Assembly (NCBI RefSeq): GCF_033807575.1
Contig: NC_084711.1
Location: 3,348,001-3,412,000, forward strand
From: Cydia pomonella
Taxonomy: Eukaryota; Arthropoda; Insecta; Lepidoptera; Tortricidae
Direction: 5' to 3'
DNA: 64,000 nt
Shown: positions 12,443 through 23,600 of the stretch, piece after piece
Layout of the letters: the number at the start of each line of letters is the position of its first letter
Position numbering within the stretch: position 1 is the stretch's first letter
Translations under genes and position numbers: made by a program
Notes under the pieces: model-generated
The model's input: only the letters and a program-made list of their open reading frames with translations
Databases searched by the model: none
What the model was told of the DNA's origin: nothing

Positions 12443-12715
12443 CATAAATAAATAAATATTATGGGACATTATTACACACATTGACTAAGCCCCACGGTAA
12501 GCTCAATAAGGCTTGTGTTGAGGGTACTTAGACAACGATATATATAATATATAAATATTTATAAATACTAAAATATATTCATAGAAAACACCCATGACTC
12601 AGGAACAAATATCCATGCTCATCACACGAATAAATGCCCTTACCAGGATTTGAACCCGGGACCATCAGCTTTGTAGGCAGGATCACTACCCACTAGGCCA
12701 ACCAAACCGGTCGTC
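12443..12715 (-). mobile_element. tRNA-derived SINE, family A, full length
   Basis: On the minus strand the head has an A-box-like ggcctagtgggtagt and a B-box-like cccgggttcaaatcc, as in RNA polymerase III promoters of tRNA-derived SINEs. The tail ends in a TTTA-rich stretch. The right edge (accggtcgtc) abuts the SINE at 12716. Confidence 0.8.
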
Positions 12716-13030
12716 GGTAAGAGCGTGCGAATTCCAATCCGGGGGTCGCAGGTTCAAACCCCGGCTCGTACCAATGAGTTTTTCGGAACTTATATTCGAA
12801 ATATCATTTGATATTTACCAGTTTATTTTTGGTGAAGGAAAAAATCGTGAGGAAACAGGGCTAATCTCAATAAGGCGTTGTTTACCCTCAGGGTTGAAAG
12901 GTCAGATGGCAGTCGCTTTCGTTAAAATTAGTGGCTACGCCGATTTTCGGGATTGGTTGCCAAGCGGACCCCAGGATTCTATGATCTGTGGCAATAAGCC
13001 GGGCCAAACGCTAGGAAGAAGAATAAGAGA
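12716..13030 (+). mobile_element. tRNA-derived SINE, family B
   Basis: Starts inside a tRNA-like head (ggtaagagcgtgc, then the B-box-like gcaggttcaaacccc), followed by a body with atttgatatttaccag, cgtgaggaaac and cagatggcagtcgctttcg. It ends in a GAAGAA-rich tail. The body matches 57911-58140. The first bases of the head are missing where it meets the family A SINE, so one insertion cut into or abutted the other. Confidence 0.75.
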
Positions 13031-13474
13031 TAGTCATTTATTTATAATATTTTAAATATTACATATCAAGATAATATAACATTCAAGTTAAATAATCAGC
13101 TTAATATTATTGAAATTAATTATGTAGGTATTTCGCAGCAATCAATCAGATACATGTGTGTCTCGTGGCTAAATCTTAGAATTGATCATTTCGTAGTGTG
13201 GCAATCATTTCATGAAATGATCGGTTGCCCAATTTAGGAAAAAGTCAAACCTTACCTAACCATATCATACCTCCGAGTGTTTACACCAGACTAGACCATT
13301 GAACACAGTGTTGTAATATCCCCTTATAAAATACATCTCTGTGAATGACTTCAATACCTTGATCGAAGACTGGTTTGTTGACATTATTAATTTTAAGATG
13401 TTACCTAGAATATATATTCTCTATACTTTCGTATTCAGTGACATGTAAAAAAGCCATACGATAAATAAATACAA

Positions 13475-13853
13475 AGTCGTTATAGATTCTAGTCGCCTTA
13501 ATAAAACTTGCTGGGCTTAAATTAAAGGGCTTTAACGGTGACCTGAGGTTAGACTGAGCGTATTATGTTGCAGAGTACTTTGATTTATAAAAGTCTTTCC
13601 ATATATCCCGTTTATAAACTAAATCTGACTTAACCTAAACTAATATTTGCTAAAAATAATTTGTCTCTAAATATTTGAAGTGCTGGGCGGCGGTCTGGCA
13701 TTTCCTAAAAGGTCATTATAGATTCAAGTCACCTTAATAAAACTTGCTGGTCGAAGGTCCCAGTATAGTAGTGACCTAAAGTCTAAACCAAGCATATTAC
13801 GAGTACATTTCAGAGTACGTTGATTTATGAAAGCCTCTCCAAACGTCCCGTTT
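13475..13853. repeat. diverged direct duplication, offset about 235 bp
   Basis: The block 13475-13612 recurs at 13710-13853. Shared landmarks in the same order are tatagattc-agtc-ccttaataaaacttgctgg, then gtgacct-a, then cagagtac-ttgattta, then tcccgttt. The copies differ at many positions and by small indels. Confidence 0.6.
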
Positions 13854-14503
13854 TGGGTAAGACTTGGGCAAATAATGATTAAGGTAAGACGAAATTTGAA
13901 TAAGCTTGTATAGAAATCTGGTTTGTGCTACATTCTTGAGATTAGGACCGGCAAACAGATAATTGTGATTTATTGAACGTAAATTTCACCGGCCTCTGTA
14001 GGTTAACTGCAATATTTACATTAGCTACAACAAAAGCTGTTCACGCAAACTATATCTATAAAATTCGCACCTCAATGTTCTATGTTTTATTTTTGTATCC
14101 TTTCGTTCCTCAAAATTTATGGATCTATGGGTTTATTAAAATCATATTTATCACTTAATATACTTAATTAAATACATTAAGGGGCTCTCTTTTTAACAAG
14201 TTTTGAGTTGTTTTTGCACTGCAGATAGAATTATTAGACAAAGGGCTATTGGTTCTTCAAACTTTTATCTCCGTTCTGGTTTGCCGGATTTTGAAAGAAA
14301 TGAACATTTATTTTTTTGAATGATCTTACATATACAAATTTGAGCTCGTCTTTGACGTCTCTAAAAACTGGTCAGAGATTTAAATTTTTAACTAATTAAC
14401 ACAAAAGTTATGGCCAGGAAACCAGATTTTTTGCCTAAAATTGTTAAATTTTGATACCAAATATCTCGAAGATAATGAACTTTAAAACGAATATGGGATA
14501 GTA
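13854..14503. other. unannotated stretch
   Basis: AT-rich. No gene or repeat partner was recognised. Confidence 0.4.
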
Positions 14504-14661
14504 TAATAATAATAATAAATAAATATTACAGGACATTATTACACAAATTGACTAAGTCCCACAGTAAGCTCAATAAGGCTTGTGTTGAGGGTACTTAGAC
14601 AACGATATATATAATATATAAATATTTATAAATACTTAAATACATAGAAAACACCCATGAC
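14504..14661 (-). mobile_element. 5'-truncated SINE, family A
   Basis: Contains the family A tail (ggacattattacacaaattg, then aataaggcttgtgttgaggg) up to gaaaacacccatgac. The tRNA-like head is missing. Confidence 0.75.
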
Positions 14662-15432
14662 AGTATATTGCTTAAAACAGTTGCTGTTAATATGATAAGC
14701 TACAAAAAACATTAGAAAACTAAGGTATTCACATCGAAGATCATTGGCGCCAGGGAGACCTTTAAACGTTTGTACCATTGGAGGTTTCACTTCCTGGTCA
14801 AAACAACCAATTTTGATGGTTCAAACAGGAGGAAGAAAAATCTTATCACATTACAGTTCAAAGGTTTCAAATATTTGTTTTTTTATTTATTTTATAATGC
14901 AGTCCTTAGTATTTTATACCCGCGACCCTAAACGAGGTGTGATGTTATAAGTTAGACCGCTATGTGTGTGTGTTTGGCAACTTAGCTTTTAAACTAGTAA
15001 ACCGATTGGGATCTGGCATTTTTATTTCTAGTGTTGTTTTTTAGACAAGTTTTATCAAACGTTCAACTGTTTCATTACGTTGGGTATCTTTTAAGTTTAA
15101 ATTTGTCATTAACTAAATAAGCATCTCACCTTTCAAATACCATGGTTTCCCATCATCATTAACAAACCTGACCTACGACGAGAGTGAACGTCCTAGCCGT
15201 ATAGGGCATTGTTACTAATATGGTTATGGCACTTGGAGCAGGTAGTGGCTTATCTGATCATATTAGATCGACTCCATATACGTCTGTGACGTATGTTTTA
15301 GGTTACGTAGTGTTTGATGTTTTGTGTAATATGACAATGATAGAAGTATTCCACATATTGTTTTATACGCTTTTTGAACAATTTGAACCATCGACTTAAA
15401 AAGGGGTCTTTCTTATAAACCGAAATAAATGT
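14662..15432. other. unannotated stretch left of the copia pair
   Basis: The segment 14925-15100 (gatgttataagttagaccgc, taaaccgattgggat) resembles a dispersed repeat I associate with Lepidoptera, but no second copy is in this window. Nothing else is recognised. Confidence 0.35.
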
Positions 15433-15610
15433 TATAGGTATAGGTGGGGTCGGCAAAGTAAAAATACGTGTTGACTGTTCAACGTTCTGTATTCAAGTGA
15501 GGCAAGAATAATGATATTGAGCGAATGACAGATTGAGCGAATGAGTGAATGTATTTATACAATGAATGAATGAATGGAAGGTAGACTTGGATTTTTGTAA
15601 TATACCAACA
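15433..15610 (-). repeat. 3' LTR of copia copy 1
   Basis: 178 bp, starting TGTTGGTATATTAC and ending ACCTATA in element orientation. It matches the 5' LTR and both LTRs of copy 2 on visual comparison. Confidence 0.95.
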
Positions 15611-15619
15611 GTCCCCCTC
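15611..15619 (-). other. polypurine tract of copia copy 1
   Basis: Reads GAGGGGGAC on the element strand directly before the 3' LTR, where plus-strand DNA synthesis is primed in LTR retrotransposons. Confidence 0.8.
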
Positions 15620-15745
15620 AAAAATTCAAGTATTTTATACATTTAATATACACTCTAATCAAACGCATTTTAAATACATTTTAATCATTTTATATTATTA
15701 TCTTATGCAATCATATTAGATTTATATAATTCAATTATAATAGAA

Positions 15746-18700
15746 TCAAATTAAATTCAATTTTACTCTTAATTCGTGAAACTTGGTCATTGGAATCGCC
15801 TTCGTGAACATATCTGCTAGTTGGTTTCCTGTGGAAATATAATCTAGCATTATCACATTATTATTTATTTGTTCACGGGTGAAATGATATTTTATATCAA
15901 TGTGTTTTGACTTTTTGTGATTCGTGGGATTATTAGCAATGCTAATGCAACTATTGTTGTCTTCATAAATAAGTATAGGCTTAGTTACTTCTATATATAT
16001 ACTAATAAGTAACGATTTTATCCATATAGCCTCTTTTACAGCTTCAAATAAACCCATATATTCGGCTTCTGTTGAGGAAACGGCCACTGTATTTTGTTTA
16101 CGTGTGCACCACGAAATTGTACAATTATCAAACATTTGAAATAAATATCCTGTTGTACTTTTTCTATCAGTTTCATCGCCTCCCCAATCAGAGTCCGCAT
16201 AGCCGGTCATTAGCTGTTTATAATCACATTTATAATAAGTCAATTTAAGATTTAAAGTTCCTTTCACATATCTTAAAAGATGCTTTAAACATTTCCATAA
16301 TTCCTCATTGCCTTTACTTTGAAATCTACTTAGAATATTAACAGCCGCACATAAATCAGGGCGCGTACAAAGCATTGCGTACATTAGGCAACCTATGACT
16401 TGTCTACAGGGTGCATTGTATTGGACATCACTATTCAATGCGTCATAGTTTAATTTATTTTGGAACGGTGATTTTGAGGGATTGCAATCACTCATGGAAA
16501 ATTTGTTTAAAACATTTTGGAGATATGTTGATTGGTCCAAAGTTATTTTATCTTTGGTTCTCTCAATTCGTATGCCAAGGAACAATTTAATATCATTTAA
16601 ATCGGTCATTTCAAACTGTTTCATTAGACAGTTCTTAAGTTGTTGCATTGTTTGTACACATTTGGTTACTATTATTAAATCATCAACATATAAAACTATA
16701 TACACATTCAAATCAATCGAATTTTTATTCAATGTGTACAAACATGGGTCAACTTTCGAGCTTTCAAAACCCATGCCCTTAATCGCCTGATCGAAACGTT
16801 CGTACCAGCACCGTGAAGACTGTTTTAAGCCATAGAGTGTTTTATTTAATTTACACACTTGATTAGACTTAGAGGAAATACCTTCTGGAACCTGCATATA
16901 TATGTCCTCCTTTAAGATGCCATTTAAAAATGCAGTCTTCACGTCCATATGATGGACAAGTAAATCATTTTGATTCGCAAATGCTAAAATCATTCTAAAC
17001 GTAGTAATCCGCGCAACTGGGGCAAACGTTTCGTCATAATCTTCCAAATATTGTTGACTAAAACCTCGCGCTACTAATCGGGCCTTATATCGTATCGGTT
17101 CACCTAACTCGTTATTTTTAATAGTAAAAACCCATTTGCTACTTACAATATTTACACCACTAGGCTTATCCACAAGACACCAAGTTTGATTGCTACGTAA
17201 TGAATCAATTTCACTTTTAATTGCACTTAACCACTCATTTGTATCTGGCCGATTGAAAATATCATTAAAATGCACCGGTAATGGTAACTGTTGTTTAGAA
17301 CAAAGCGATAAAACTGCTAAATCTGGGTCATTCATTAATTCATAATTTTTAGAGGGTAGATTACGAATTCTATCGCTACGTCGTAAACAACTGGATTCGG
17401 TGTCGAGTGACTTGCTGCTAACGTCAGTTTGTAACTGTTCATTGTTGTTATTTAGCGACTTGTTGTTTACGTCACTTTGTGTAATGCCTATCAACTCCAC
17501 CGAATTATTTGGCTTGTTGATTTTGGCGGGAATTTCATTATTGCTGCATATTGGCTTGATCAACTCCACCGACTCATGGTTCGGCTTGCTGATTTTATTA
17601 GGAATGTCATCACTGCATATTGACCTAGATTCACCAAAATTTGACTCGTCAAACAATACATCTCTGGCGATCAAAAATTGATTATTTTCAGTGTTAAATA
17701 ATTTATAACCATTAGGCACATAACCAATTAAAATTGATTTAAATGATTTTTCGTCAAATTTGGTCTTTCTAGTTTTATTATGAACATATGCAGTGGAACC
17801 GAATACCCTCAAGTGACTTATTTTCGGTTTTATACCATGCCACATTTCGTACGGGGTTTTGCCAATTAGTGCTTTAGTGGGTAGCCTGTTTATTAAATAA
17901 GTTGATGTTAACACGGCTTCGCCCCAAAACTGTTTACCCAATTTCGCACTTGTAACCATGGTTCTAGCCATTTCGGTTAACGTACGATTCATGCGTTCAG
18001 ATACTGCATTTTGGACAGGTGTGTAGGGCACAGTTAAATGATATGATATTCCCTTGTTTACACAATAATCTTTGAACTCATTTGACAGATACTCTCGGCC
18101 ATTATCGCAATATAAATTAACTACCTTACAATTAAATAGATTTTCGCTTTTAGCAACATAATCTTGAAAACATTTTAAGACTTCAGATTTCGAATGCAAT
18201 AAGTAGGTAACCGTGTAATGCGTGTAATCATCGATAAAATTTACAAAATAGTTTTTATCATCAATTGTAGTGGGAGTTATGGGGCCACATACGTCACTGT
18301 GAACTATAAATAAGGGCCTGTTGTTTGTGCGTTCTGGTTTTGATTTTGCAAAAGGCAGTCGAGATTGTTTACCTAGAACGCATGGCTCGCATAACTCGTC
18401 GGTAGGTGGAATTATTTTATCAATTACAGAATAATCATCAATCATATTTTTAAGATTAATGAACTTCTGTTTATGTATATGTCCAAGCCTGTTATGCCAT
18501 AAATTGTATAAATTTGAATTTCTATTTATATTTACACTCAACGCCTTTTGCAAATTAATAGCAAATGTTATCTTAGACAGGTTATTGCAAGTAGTGCCAG
18601 ACATAATACACTTATTATTTTGATAAACACGAACGCCTTCCTTATTAAAAACAATTTCCATACCTGCTTTTTGCATTCGACTTACTGACAGTAAATTATC

Positions 18701-19882
18701 GGGAACCTCCGTCGAATATAAAACATCTTCGAGGGAACCTTGTATTCCCATGTTGGTTGTGACATCAATACGACCTCGTCCTGTTGACTGTATGAATGCT
18801 CCAGTTTTAGCTATATTTATTTTCAGGGGTGAGGTAAGTTCTGCATATGATGAGAAAAAAACCTGTGTGTTTACGACGTGGTCCGTGGCTCCAGAATCTA
18901 GAAGAAAAGTAATTTCATTAGTATTATGATTAGGTTTTGGTAACTTACATTGTGAGAACATAAAAGCGAAACTGTCCTCGTTTTGTTCCGGCACGGCAGC
19001 AGCGTGAGCGATGTTTTGCTGCGTCTGTTGCCCGTTGTTGCCGCCACCATTGCTGTTTACTTGTGATTTCTTGAAGTAACGGCAATCTTGTTTGAAGTGA
19101 TTACGTCGTCCACAAAAGTCACAATACATTCTAGATATATGATGCGATGAATTTCTAGTTTGTTGATTTGTCTTGAACTGGTGATGATAATAAGGTTTCT
19201 TCTTTTTGTAATCGGGAACGTAGCTCGATGAGTGATCCACGTGTCTCTTCCTTTTATGATATGGGATGTGAGAAGAGAATTTGTCACTTGCCGCATGAAG
19301 TACTTTTAATCCGGTGACTGTCTCGTTCTTTATTTTAACCTCTTGATCCAAAAGGCGCGTTTTGACAAACGATAGGTTTAAATTATCTTCGCCGAGCGTC
19401 TCCAAAGCAGTAATAACGCCATCGTAACTAGCAGGCAGCGTAAGTAACAAATGAGATATTTTATCCATTTCCTCGAGTTTGGCGCCAGCGGAAATCAATT
19501 CAGTGATTAAACTATCAAAATTTGTGAAGTGCTGGATCAGATTCACGTCAGGTTGCAATTTTAAATTTAACAATTGTTTACGTAACGCCAATTGTGTAGC
19601 CAAGCTTCGCCGTTCATATATTTTATCGAGATTGTCAATAACGGTTTTTGCGGAATCCGTATCTTGGGCGAAATTTAAAAATGCGTCACCCAAATATTCC
19701 ACTATTGTACCTTTAGCGATGAGATTCTTTCGCGTCCACACGGCGTCAGGGTTTACGGGAGCTGGTTCTTCGATAACGGACGAGACTTGCAGTTCCGCTA
19801 AAAGTGATTTAATGCGAAACTTCCACGTGCTATACCGGTCGCCGTTAAACGGTTGAATATTTCTTTTTGCACGTTGATCCAT
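15746..19882 (-). CDS. copia Gag-Pol polyprotein, copy 1 (intact)
   Basis: One frame of 1,378 codons encodes the whole polyprotein. The ATG at 19880-19882 (protein start MDQRAKRN) is chosen because the frame upstream of it has only a non-ATG start. Domains in order: capsid-like N-terminus; CCHC zinc knuckle (C254, C257, H262, C267); aspartic protease with DSGA (D329); integrase zinc region (H463, H468, C498, C501) and DD35E catalytic residues (D530, D593, E629); reverse transcriptase with YVDD at 1065-1068; RNase H (D1230, E1272, D1308). All key residues are present. It differs from copy 2 at two residues: Thr in NKTRKTK (codon at 17773) and Leu before the final Asn-Leu-Ile (15758). The proteins would build cytoplasmic particles, reverse transcribe the RNA and integrate the DNA. 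Drosophila copia also makes a spliced gag RNA; I did not identify its splice sites here. Confidence 0.96.
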   Translation of the reverse strand: MDQRAKRNIQPFNGDRYSTWKFRIKSLLAELQVSSVIEEPAPVNPDAVWTRKNLIAKGTIVEYLGDAFLNFAQDTDSAKTVIDNLDKIYERRSLATQLALRKQLLNLKLQPDVNLIQHFTNFDSLITELISAGAKLEEMDKISHLLLTLPASYDGVITALETLGEDNLNLSFVKTRLLDQEVKIKNETVTGLKVLHAASDKFSSHIPYHKRKRHVDHSSSYVPDYKKKKPYYHHQFKTNQQTRNSSHHISRMYCDFCGRRNHFKQDCRYFKKSQVNSNGGGNNGQQTQQNIAHAAAVPEQNEDSFAFMFSQCKLPKPNHNTNEITFLLDSGATDHVVNTQVFFSSYAELTSPLKINIAKTGAFIQSTGRGRIDVTTNMGIQGSLEDVLYSTEVPDNLLSVSRMQKAGMEIVFNKEGVRVYQNNKCIMSGTTCNNLSKITFAINLQKALSVNINRNSNLYNLWHNRLGHIHKQKFINLKNMIDDYSVIDKIIPPTDELCEPCVLGKQSRLPFAKSKPERTNNRPLFIVHSDVCGPITPTTIDDKNYFVNFIDDYTHYTVTYLLHSKSEVLKCFQDYVAKSENLFNCKVVNLYCDNGREYLSNEFKDYCVNKGISYHLTVPYTPVQNAVSERMNRTLTEMARTMVTSAKLGKQFWGEAVLTSTYLINRLPTKALIGKTPYEMWHGIKPKISHLRVFGSTAYVHNKTRKTKFDEKSFKSILIGYVPNGYKLFNTENNQFLIARDVLFDESNFGESRSICSDDIPNKISKPNHESVELIKPICSNNEIPAKINKPNNSVELIGITQSDVNNKSLNNNNEQLQTDVSSKSLDTESSCLRRSDRIRNLPSKNYELMNDPDLAVLSLCSKQQLPLPVHFNDIFNRPDTNEWLSAIKSEIDSLRSNQTWCLVDKPSGVNIVSSKWVFTIKNNELGEPIRYKARLVARGFSQQYLEDYDETFAPVARITTFRMILAFANQNDLLVHHMDVKTAFLNGILKEDIYMQVPEGISSKSNQVCKLNKTLYGLKQSSRCWYERFDQAIKGMGFESSKVDPCLYTLNKNSIDLNVYIVLYVDDLIIVTKCVQTMQQLKNCLMKQFEMTDLNDIKLFLGIRIERTKDKITLDQSTYLQNVLNKFSMSDCNPSKSPFQNKLNYDALNSDVQYNAPCRQVIGCLMYAMLCTRPDLCAAVNILSRFQSKGNEELWKCLKHLLRYVKGTLNLKLTYYKCDYKQLMTGYADSDWGGDETDRKSTTGYLFQMFDNCTISWCTRKQNTVAVSSTEAEYMGLFEAVKEAIWIKSLLISIYIEVTKPILIYEDNNSCISIANNPTNHKKSKHIDIKYHFTREQINNNVIMLDYISTGNQLADMFTKAIPMTKFHELRVKLNLI

Positions 19883-19939
19883 TTTTACGTATTTATATTT
19901 GAACGTAATTTTCAAACTGATTTTTAACAACCACGTGGC

Positions 19940-19953
19940 CTGGGCCCATAACC
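19940..19953 (-). other. primer-binding site, copia copy 1
   Basis: On the element strand GGTTATGGGCCCAG follows the 5' LTR directly. It is complementary to the anticodon arm of initiator tRNA-Met (CTGGGCCCATAACC), the cleaved half-tRNA primer known for Drosophila copia, rather than to a tRNA 3' end. Confidence 0.88.
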
Positions 19954-20131
19954 TATAGGTATAGGTGGGGTCGGCAAAGTAAAAATACGTGTTGACTGTT
20001 CAACGTTCTGTATTCAAGTGAGGCAAGAATAATGATATTGAGCGAATGACAGATTGAGCGAATGAGTGAATGTATTTATACAATGAATGAATGAATGGAA
20101 GGTAGACTTGGATTTTTGTAATATACCAACA
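19954..20131 (-). repeat. 5' LTR of copia copy 1
   Basis: 178 bp. It faces the 5' LTR of copy 2 across a 281-bp spacer, so the two element promoters point away from each other. Confidence 0.95.
20074..20080 (-). promoter_or_regulatory. TATA-like box in 5' LTR, copy 1
   Basis: TATAAAT on the element strand, about 52 bases into the LTR, is the likely core promoter element for the genomic RNA. Inferred from sequence only. Confidence 0.55.
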
Positions 20132-20166
20132 AATGTCATATACGTCCATAATGCCTACAACTCTAG

Positions 20167-20341
20167 CAGGGCCGGATTTAGGGGAGGACAACCGGGGCTA
20201 CAGCCCCGGGCCTCCACAAAAGAGGGGCCCGCACAATAGAGACTTCGGAAAATTTACTATTTTATTTGGAAAATAATTTGGGGCCAGGGGGCCTCCACTC
20301 CTTTATTGACCCAGGCCTCCAGACCTCTAAATCCGGCATTG
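20167..20341. mobile_element. hAT-type MITE in the spacer between the copia copies
   Basis: 175 bp with ends cagggccggattta and taaatccggcattg (imperfect inverted repeats). Perfect 8-bp target duplications aactctag lie at 20159-20166 and 20342-20349. Eight-base duplications with CA-G-starting termini are typical of the hAT superfamily. The interior is GC-rich with cggggctacagccccg, a short palindrome. Non-coding. Confidence 0.85.
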
Positions 20342-20412
20342 AACTCTAGCTAAGTACTCGTCTTGGCTAAGAATCTAAAATAAATATAGATTAAGCTAAC
20401 TACCTTAAAACA

Positions 20413-20590
20413 TGTTGGTATATTACAAAAATCCAAGTCTACCTTCCATTCATTCATTCATTGTATAAATACATTCACTCATTCGCTCAATCTGTCATTC
20501 GCTCAATATCATTATTCTTGCCTCACTTGAATACAGAACGTTGAACAGTCAACACGTATTTTTACTTTGCCGACCCCACCTATACCTATA
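20413..20590 (+). repeat. 5' LTR of copia copy 2
   Basis: 178 bp, TGTTGG at the start and CCTATA at the end. The termini are not perfect inverted repeats; the last base could alternatively belong to a six-base target duplication. Confidence 0.95.
20464..20470 (+). promoter_or_regulatory. TATA-like box in 5' LTR, copy 2
   Basis: TATAAAT about 52 bases into the LTR, mirrored in copy 1. Likely core promoter element of the genomic RNA. Confidence 0.55.
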
Positions 20591-20604
20591 GGTTATGGGC
20601 CCAG
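20591..20604 (+). other. primer-binding site, copia copy 2
   Basis: GGTTATGGGCCCAG immediately after the 5' LTR, complementary to the anticodon arm of initiator tRNA-Met, as in copy 1. Confidence 0.88.
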
Positions 20605-20661
20605 GCCACGTGGTTGTTAAAAATCAGTTTGAAAATTACGTTCAAATATAAATACGTAAAA

Positions 20662-23600
20662 ATGGATCAACGTGCAAAAAGAAATATTCAACCGTTTAAT
20701 GGCGACCGGTATAGCACGTGGAAGTTTCGCATTAAATCACTTTTAGCGGAACTGCAAGTCTCGTCCGTTATCGAAGAACCAGCTCCCGTAAACCCTGACG
20801 CCGTGTGGACGCGAAAGAATCTCATCGCTAAAGGTACAATAGTGGAATATTTGGGTGACGCATTTTTAAATTTCGCCCAAGATACGGATTCCGCAAAAAC
20901 CGTTATTGACAATCTCGATAAAATATATGAACGGCGAAGCTTGGCTACACAATTGGCGTTACGTAAACAATTGTTAAATTTAAAATTGCAACCTGACGTG
21001 AATCTGATCCAGCACTTCACAAATTTTGATAGTTTAATCACTGAATTGATTTCCGCTGGCGCCAAACTCGAGGAAATGGATAAAATATCTCATTTGTTAC
21101 TTACGCTGCCTGCTAGTTACGATGGCGTTATTACTGCTTTGGAGACGCTCGGCGAAGATAATTTAAACCTATCGTTTGTCAAAACGCGCCTTTTGGATCA
21201 AGAGGTTAAAATAAAGAACGAGACAGTCACCGGATTAAAAGTACTTCATGCGGCAAGTGACAAATTCTCTTCTCACATCCCATATCATAAAAGGAAGAGA
21301 CACGTGGATCACTCATCGAGCTACGTTCCCGATTACAAAAAGAAGAAACCTTATTATCATCACCAGTTCAAGACAAATCAACAAACTAGAAATTCATCGC
21401 ATCATATATCTAGAATGTATTGTGACTTTTGTGGACGACGTAATCACTTCAAACAAGATTGCCGTTACTTCAAGAAATCACAAGTAAACAGCAATGGTGG
21501 CGGCAACAACGGGCAACAGACGCAGCAAAACATCGCTCACGCTGCTGCCGTGCCGGAACAAAACGAGGACAGTTTCGCTTTTATGTTCTCACAATGTAAG
21601 TTACCAAAACCTAATCATAATACTAATGAAATTACTTTTCTTCTAGATTCTGGAGCCACGGACCACGTCGTAAACACACAGGTTTTTTTCTCATCATATG
21701 CAGAACTTACCTCACCCCTGAAAATAAATATAGCTAAAACTGGAGCATTCATACAGTCAACAGGACGAGGTCGTATTGATGTCACAACCAACATGGGAAT
21801 ACAAGGTTCCCTCGAAGATGTTTTATATTCGACGGAGGTTCCCGATAATTTACTGTCAGTAAGTCGAATGCAAAAAGCAGGTATGGAAATTGTTTTTAAT
21901 AAGGAAGGCGTTCGTGTTTATCAAAATAATAAGTGTATTATGTCTGGCACTACTTGCAATAACCTGTCTAAGATAACATTTGCTATTAATTTGCAAAAGG
22001 CGTTGAGTGTAAATATAAATAGAAATTCAAATTTATACAATTTATGGCATAACAGGCTTGGACATATACATAAACAGAAGTTCATTAATCTTAAAAATAT
22101 GATTGATGATTATTCTGTAATTGATAAAATAATTCCACCTACCGACGAGTTATGCGAGCCATGCGTTCTAGGTAAACAATCTCGACTGCCTTTTGCAAAA
22201 TCAAAACCAGAACGCACAAACAACAGGCCCTTATTTATAGTTCACAGTGACGTATGTGGCCCCATAACTCCCACTACAATTGATGATAAAAACTATTTTG
22301 TAAATTTTATCGATGATTACACGCATTACACGGTTACCTACTTATTGCATTCGAAATCTGAAGTCTTAAAATGTTTTCAAGATTATGTTGCTAAAAGCGA
22401 AAATCTATTTAATTGTAAGGTAGTTAATTTATATTGCGATAATGGCCGAGAGTATCTGTCAAATGAGTTCAAAGATTATTGTGTAAACAAGGGAATATCA
22501 TATCATTTAACTGTGCCCTACACACCTGTCCAAAATGCAGTATCTGAACGCATGAATCGTACGTTAACCGAAATGGCTAGAACCATGGTTACAAGTGCGA
22601 AATTGGGTAAACAGTTTTGGGGCGAAGCCGTGTTAACATCAACTTATTTAATAAACAGGCTACCCACTAAAGCACTAATTGGCAAAACCCCGTACGAAAT
22701 GTGGCATGGTATAAAACCGAAAATAAGTCACTTGAGGGTATTCGGTTCCACTGCATATGTTCATAATAAAGCTAGAAAGACCAAATTTGACGAAAAATCA
22801 TTTAAATCAATTTTAATTGGTTATGTGCCTAATGGTTATAAATTATTTAACACTGAAAATAATCAATTTTTGATCGCCAGAGATGTATTGTTTGACGAGT
22901 CAAATTTTGGTGAATCTAGGTCAATATGCAGTGATGACATTCCTAATAAAATCAGCAAGCCGAACCATGAGTCGGTGGAGTTGATCAAGCCAATATGCAG
23001 CAATAATGAAATTCCCGCCAAAATCAACAAGCCAAATAATTCGGTGGAGTTGATAGGCATTACACAAAGTGACGTAAACAACAAGTCGCTAAATAACAAC
23101 AATGAACAGTTACAAACTGACGTTAGCAGCAAGTCACTCGACACCGAATCCAGTTGTTTACGACGTAGCGATAGAATTCGTAATCTACCCTCTAAAAATT
23201 ATGAATTAATGAATGACCCAGATTTAGCAGTTTTATCGCTTTGTTCTAAACAACAGTTACCATTACCGGTGCATTTTAATGATATTTTCAATCGGCCAGA
23301 TACAAATGAGTGGTTAAGTGCAATTAAAAGTGAAATTGATTCATTACGTAGCAATCAAACTTGGTGTCTTGTGGATAAGCCTAGTGGTGTAAATATTGTA
23401 AGTAGCAAATGGGTTTTTACTATTAAAAATAACGAGTTAGGTGAACCGATACGATATAAGGCCCGATTAGTAGCGCGAGGTTTTAGTCAACAATATTTGG
23501 AAGATTATGACGAAACGTTTGCCCCAGTTGCGCGGATTACTACGTTTAGAATGATTTTAGCATTTGCGAATCAAAATGATTTACTTGTCCATCATATGGA

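Larger units (their letters stand above)
15433..20131 (-). mobile_element. full-length Ty1/copia LTR retrotransposon, copy 1
   Basis: A complete element of 4,699 bp on the minus strand. The order in its own direction is 5' LTR (19954-20131), primer-binding site, gag-pol frame, polypurine tract and 3' LTR (15433-15610). Five-base target duplications aatgt flank it at 15428-15432 and 20132-20136. The two LTRs match at every base I compared, so insertion was recent. It shares length and sequence with copy 2 at 20413-25111 but has its own target duplication, so it inserted independently. The integrase-before-reverse-transcriptase order places it in Ty1/copia. Confidence 0.97.

Noticed and set aside
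12725..12775. Possible tRNA gene (B box gcaggttcaaacccc)
   Set aside because: The 5' half of a tRNA is missing and the sequence runs on into a SINE body shared with 57911.
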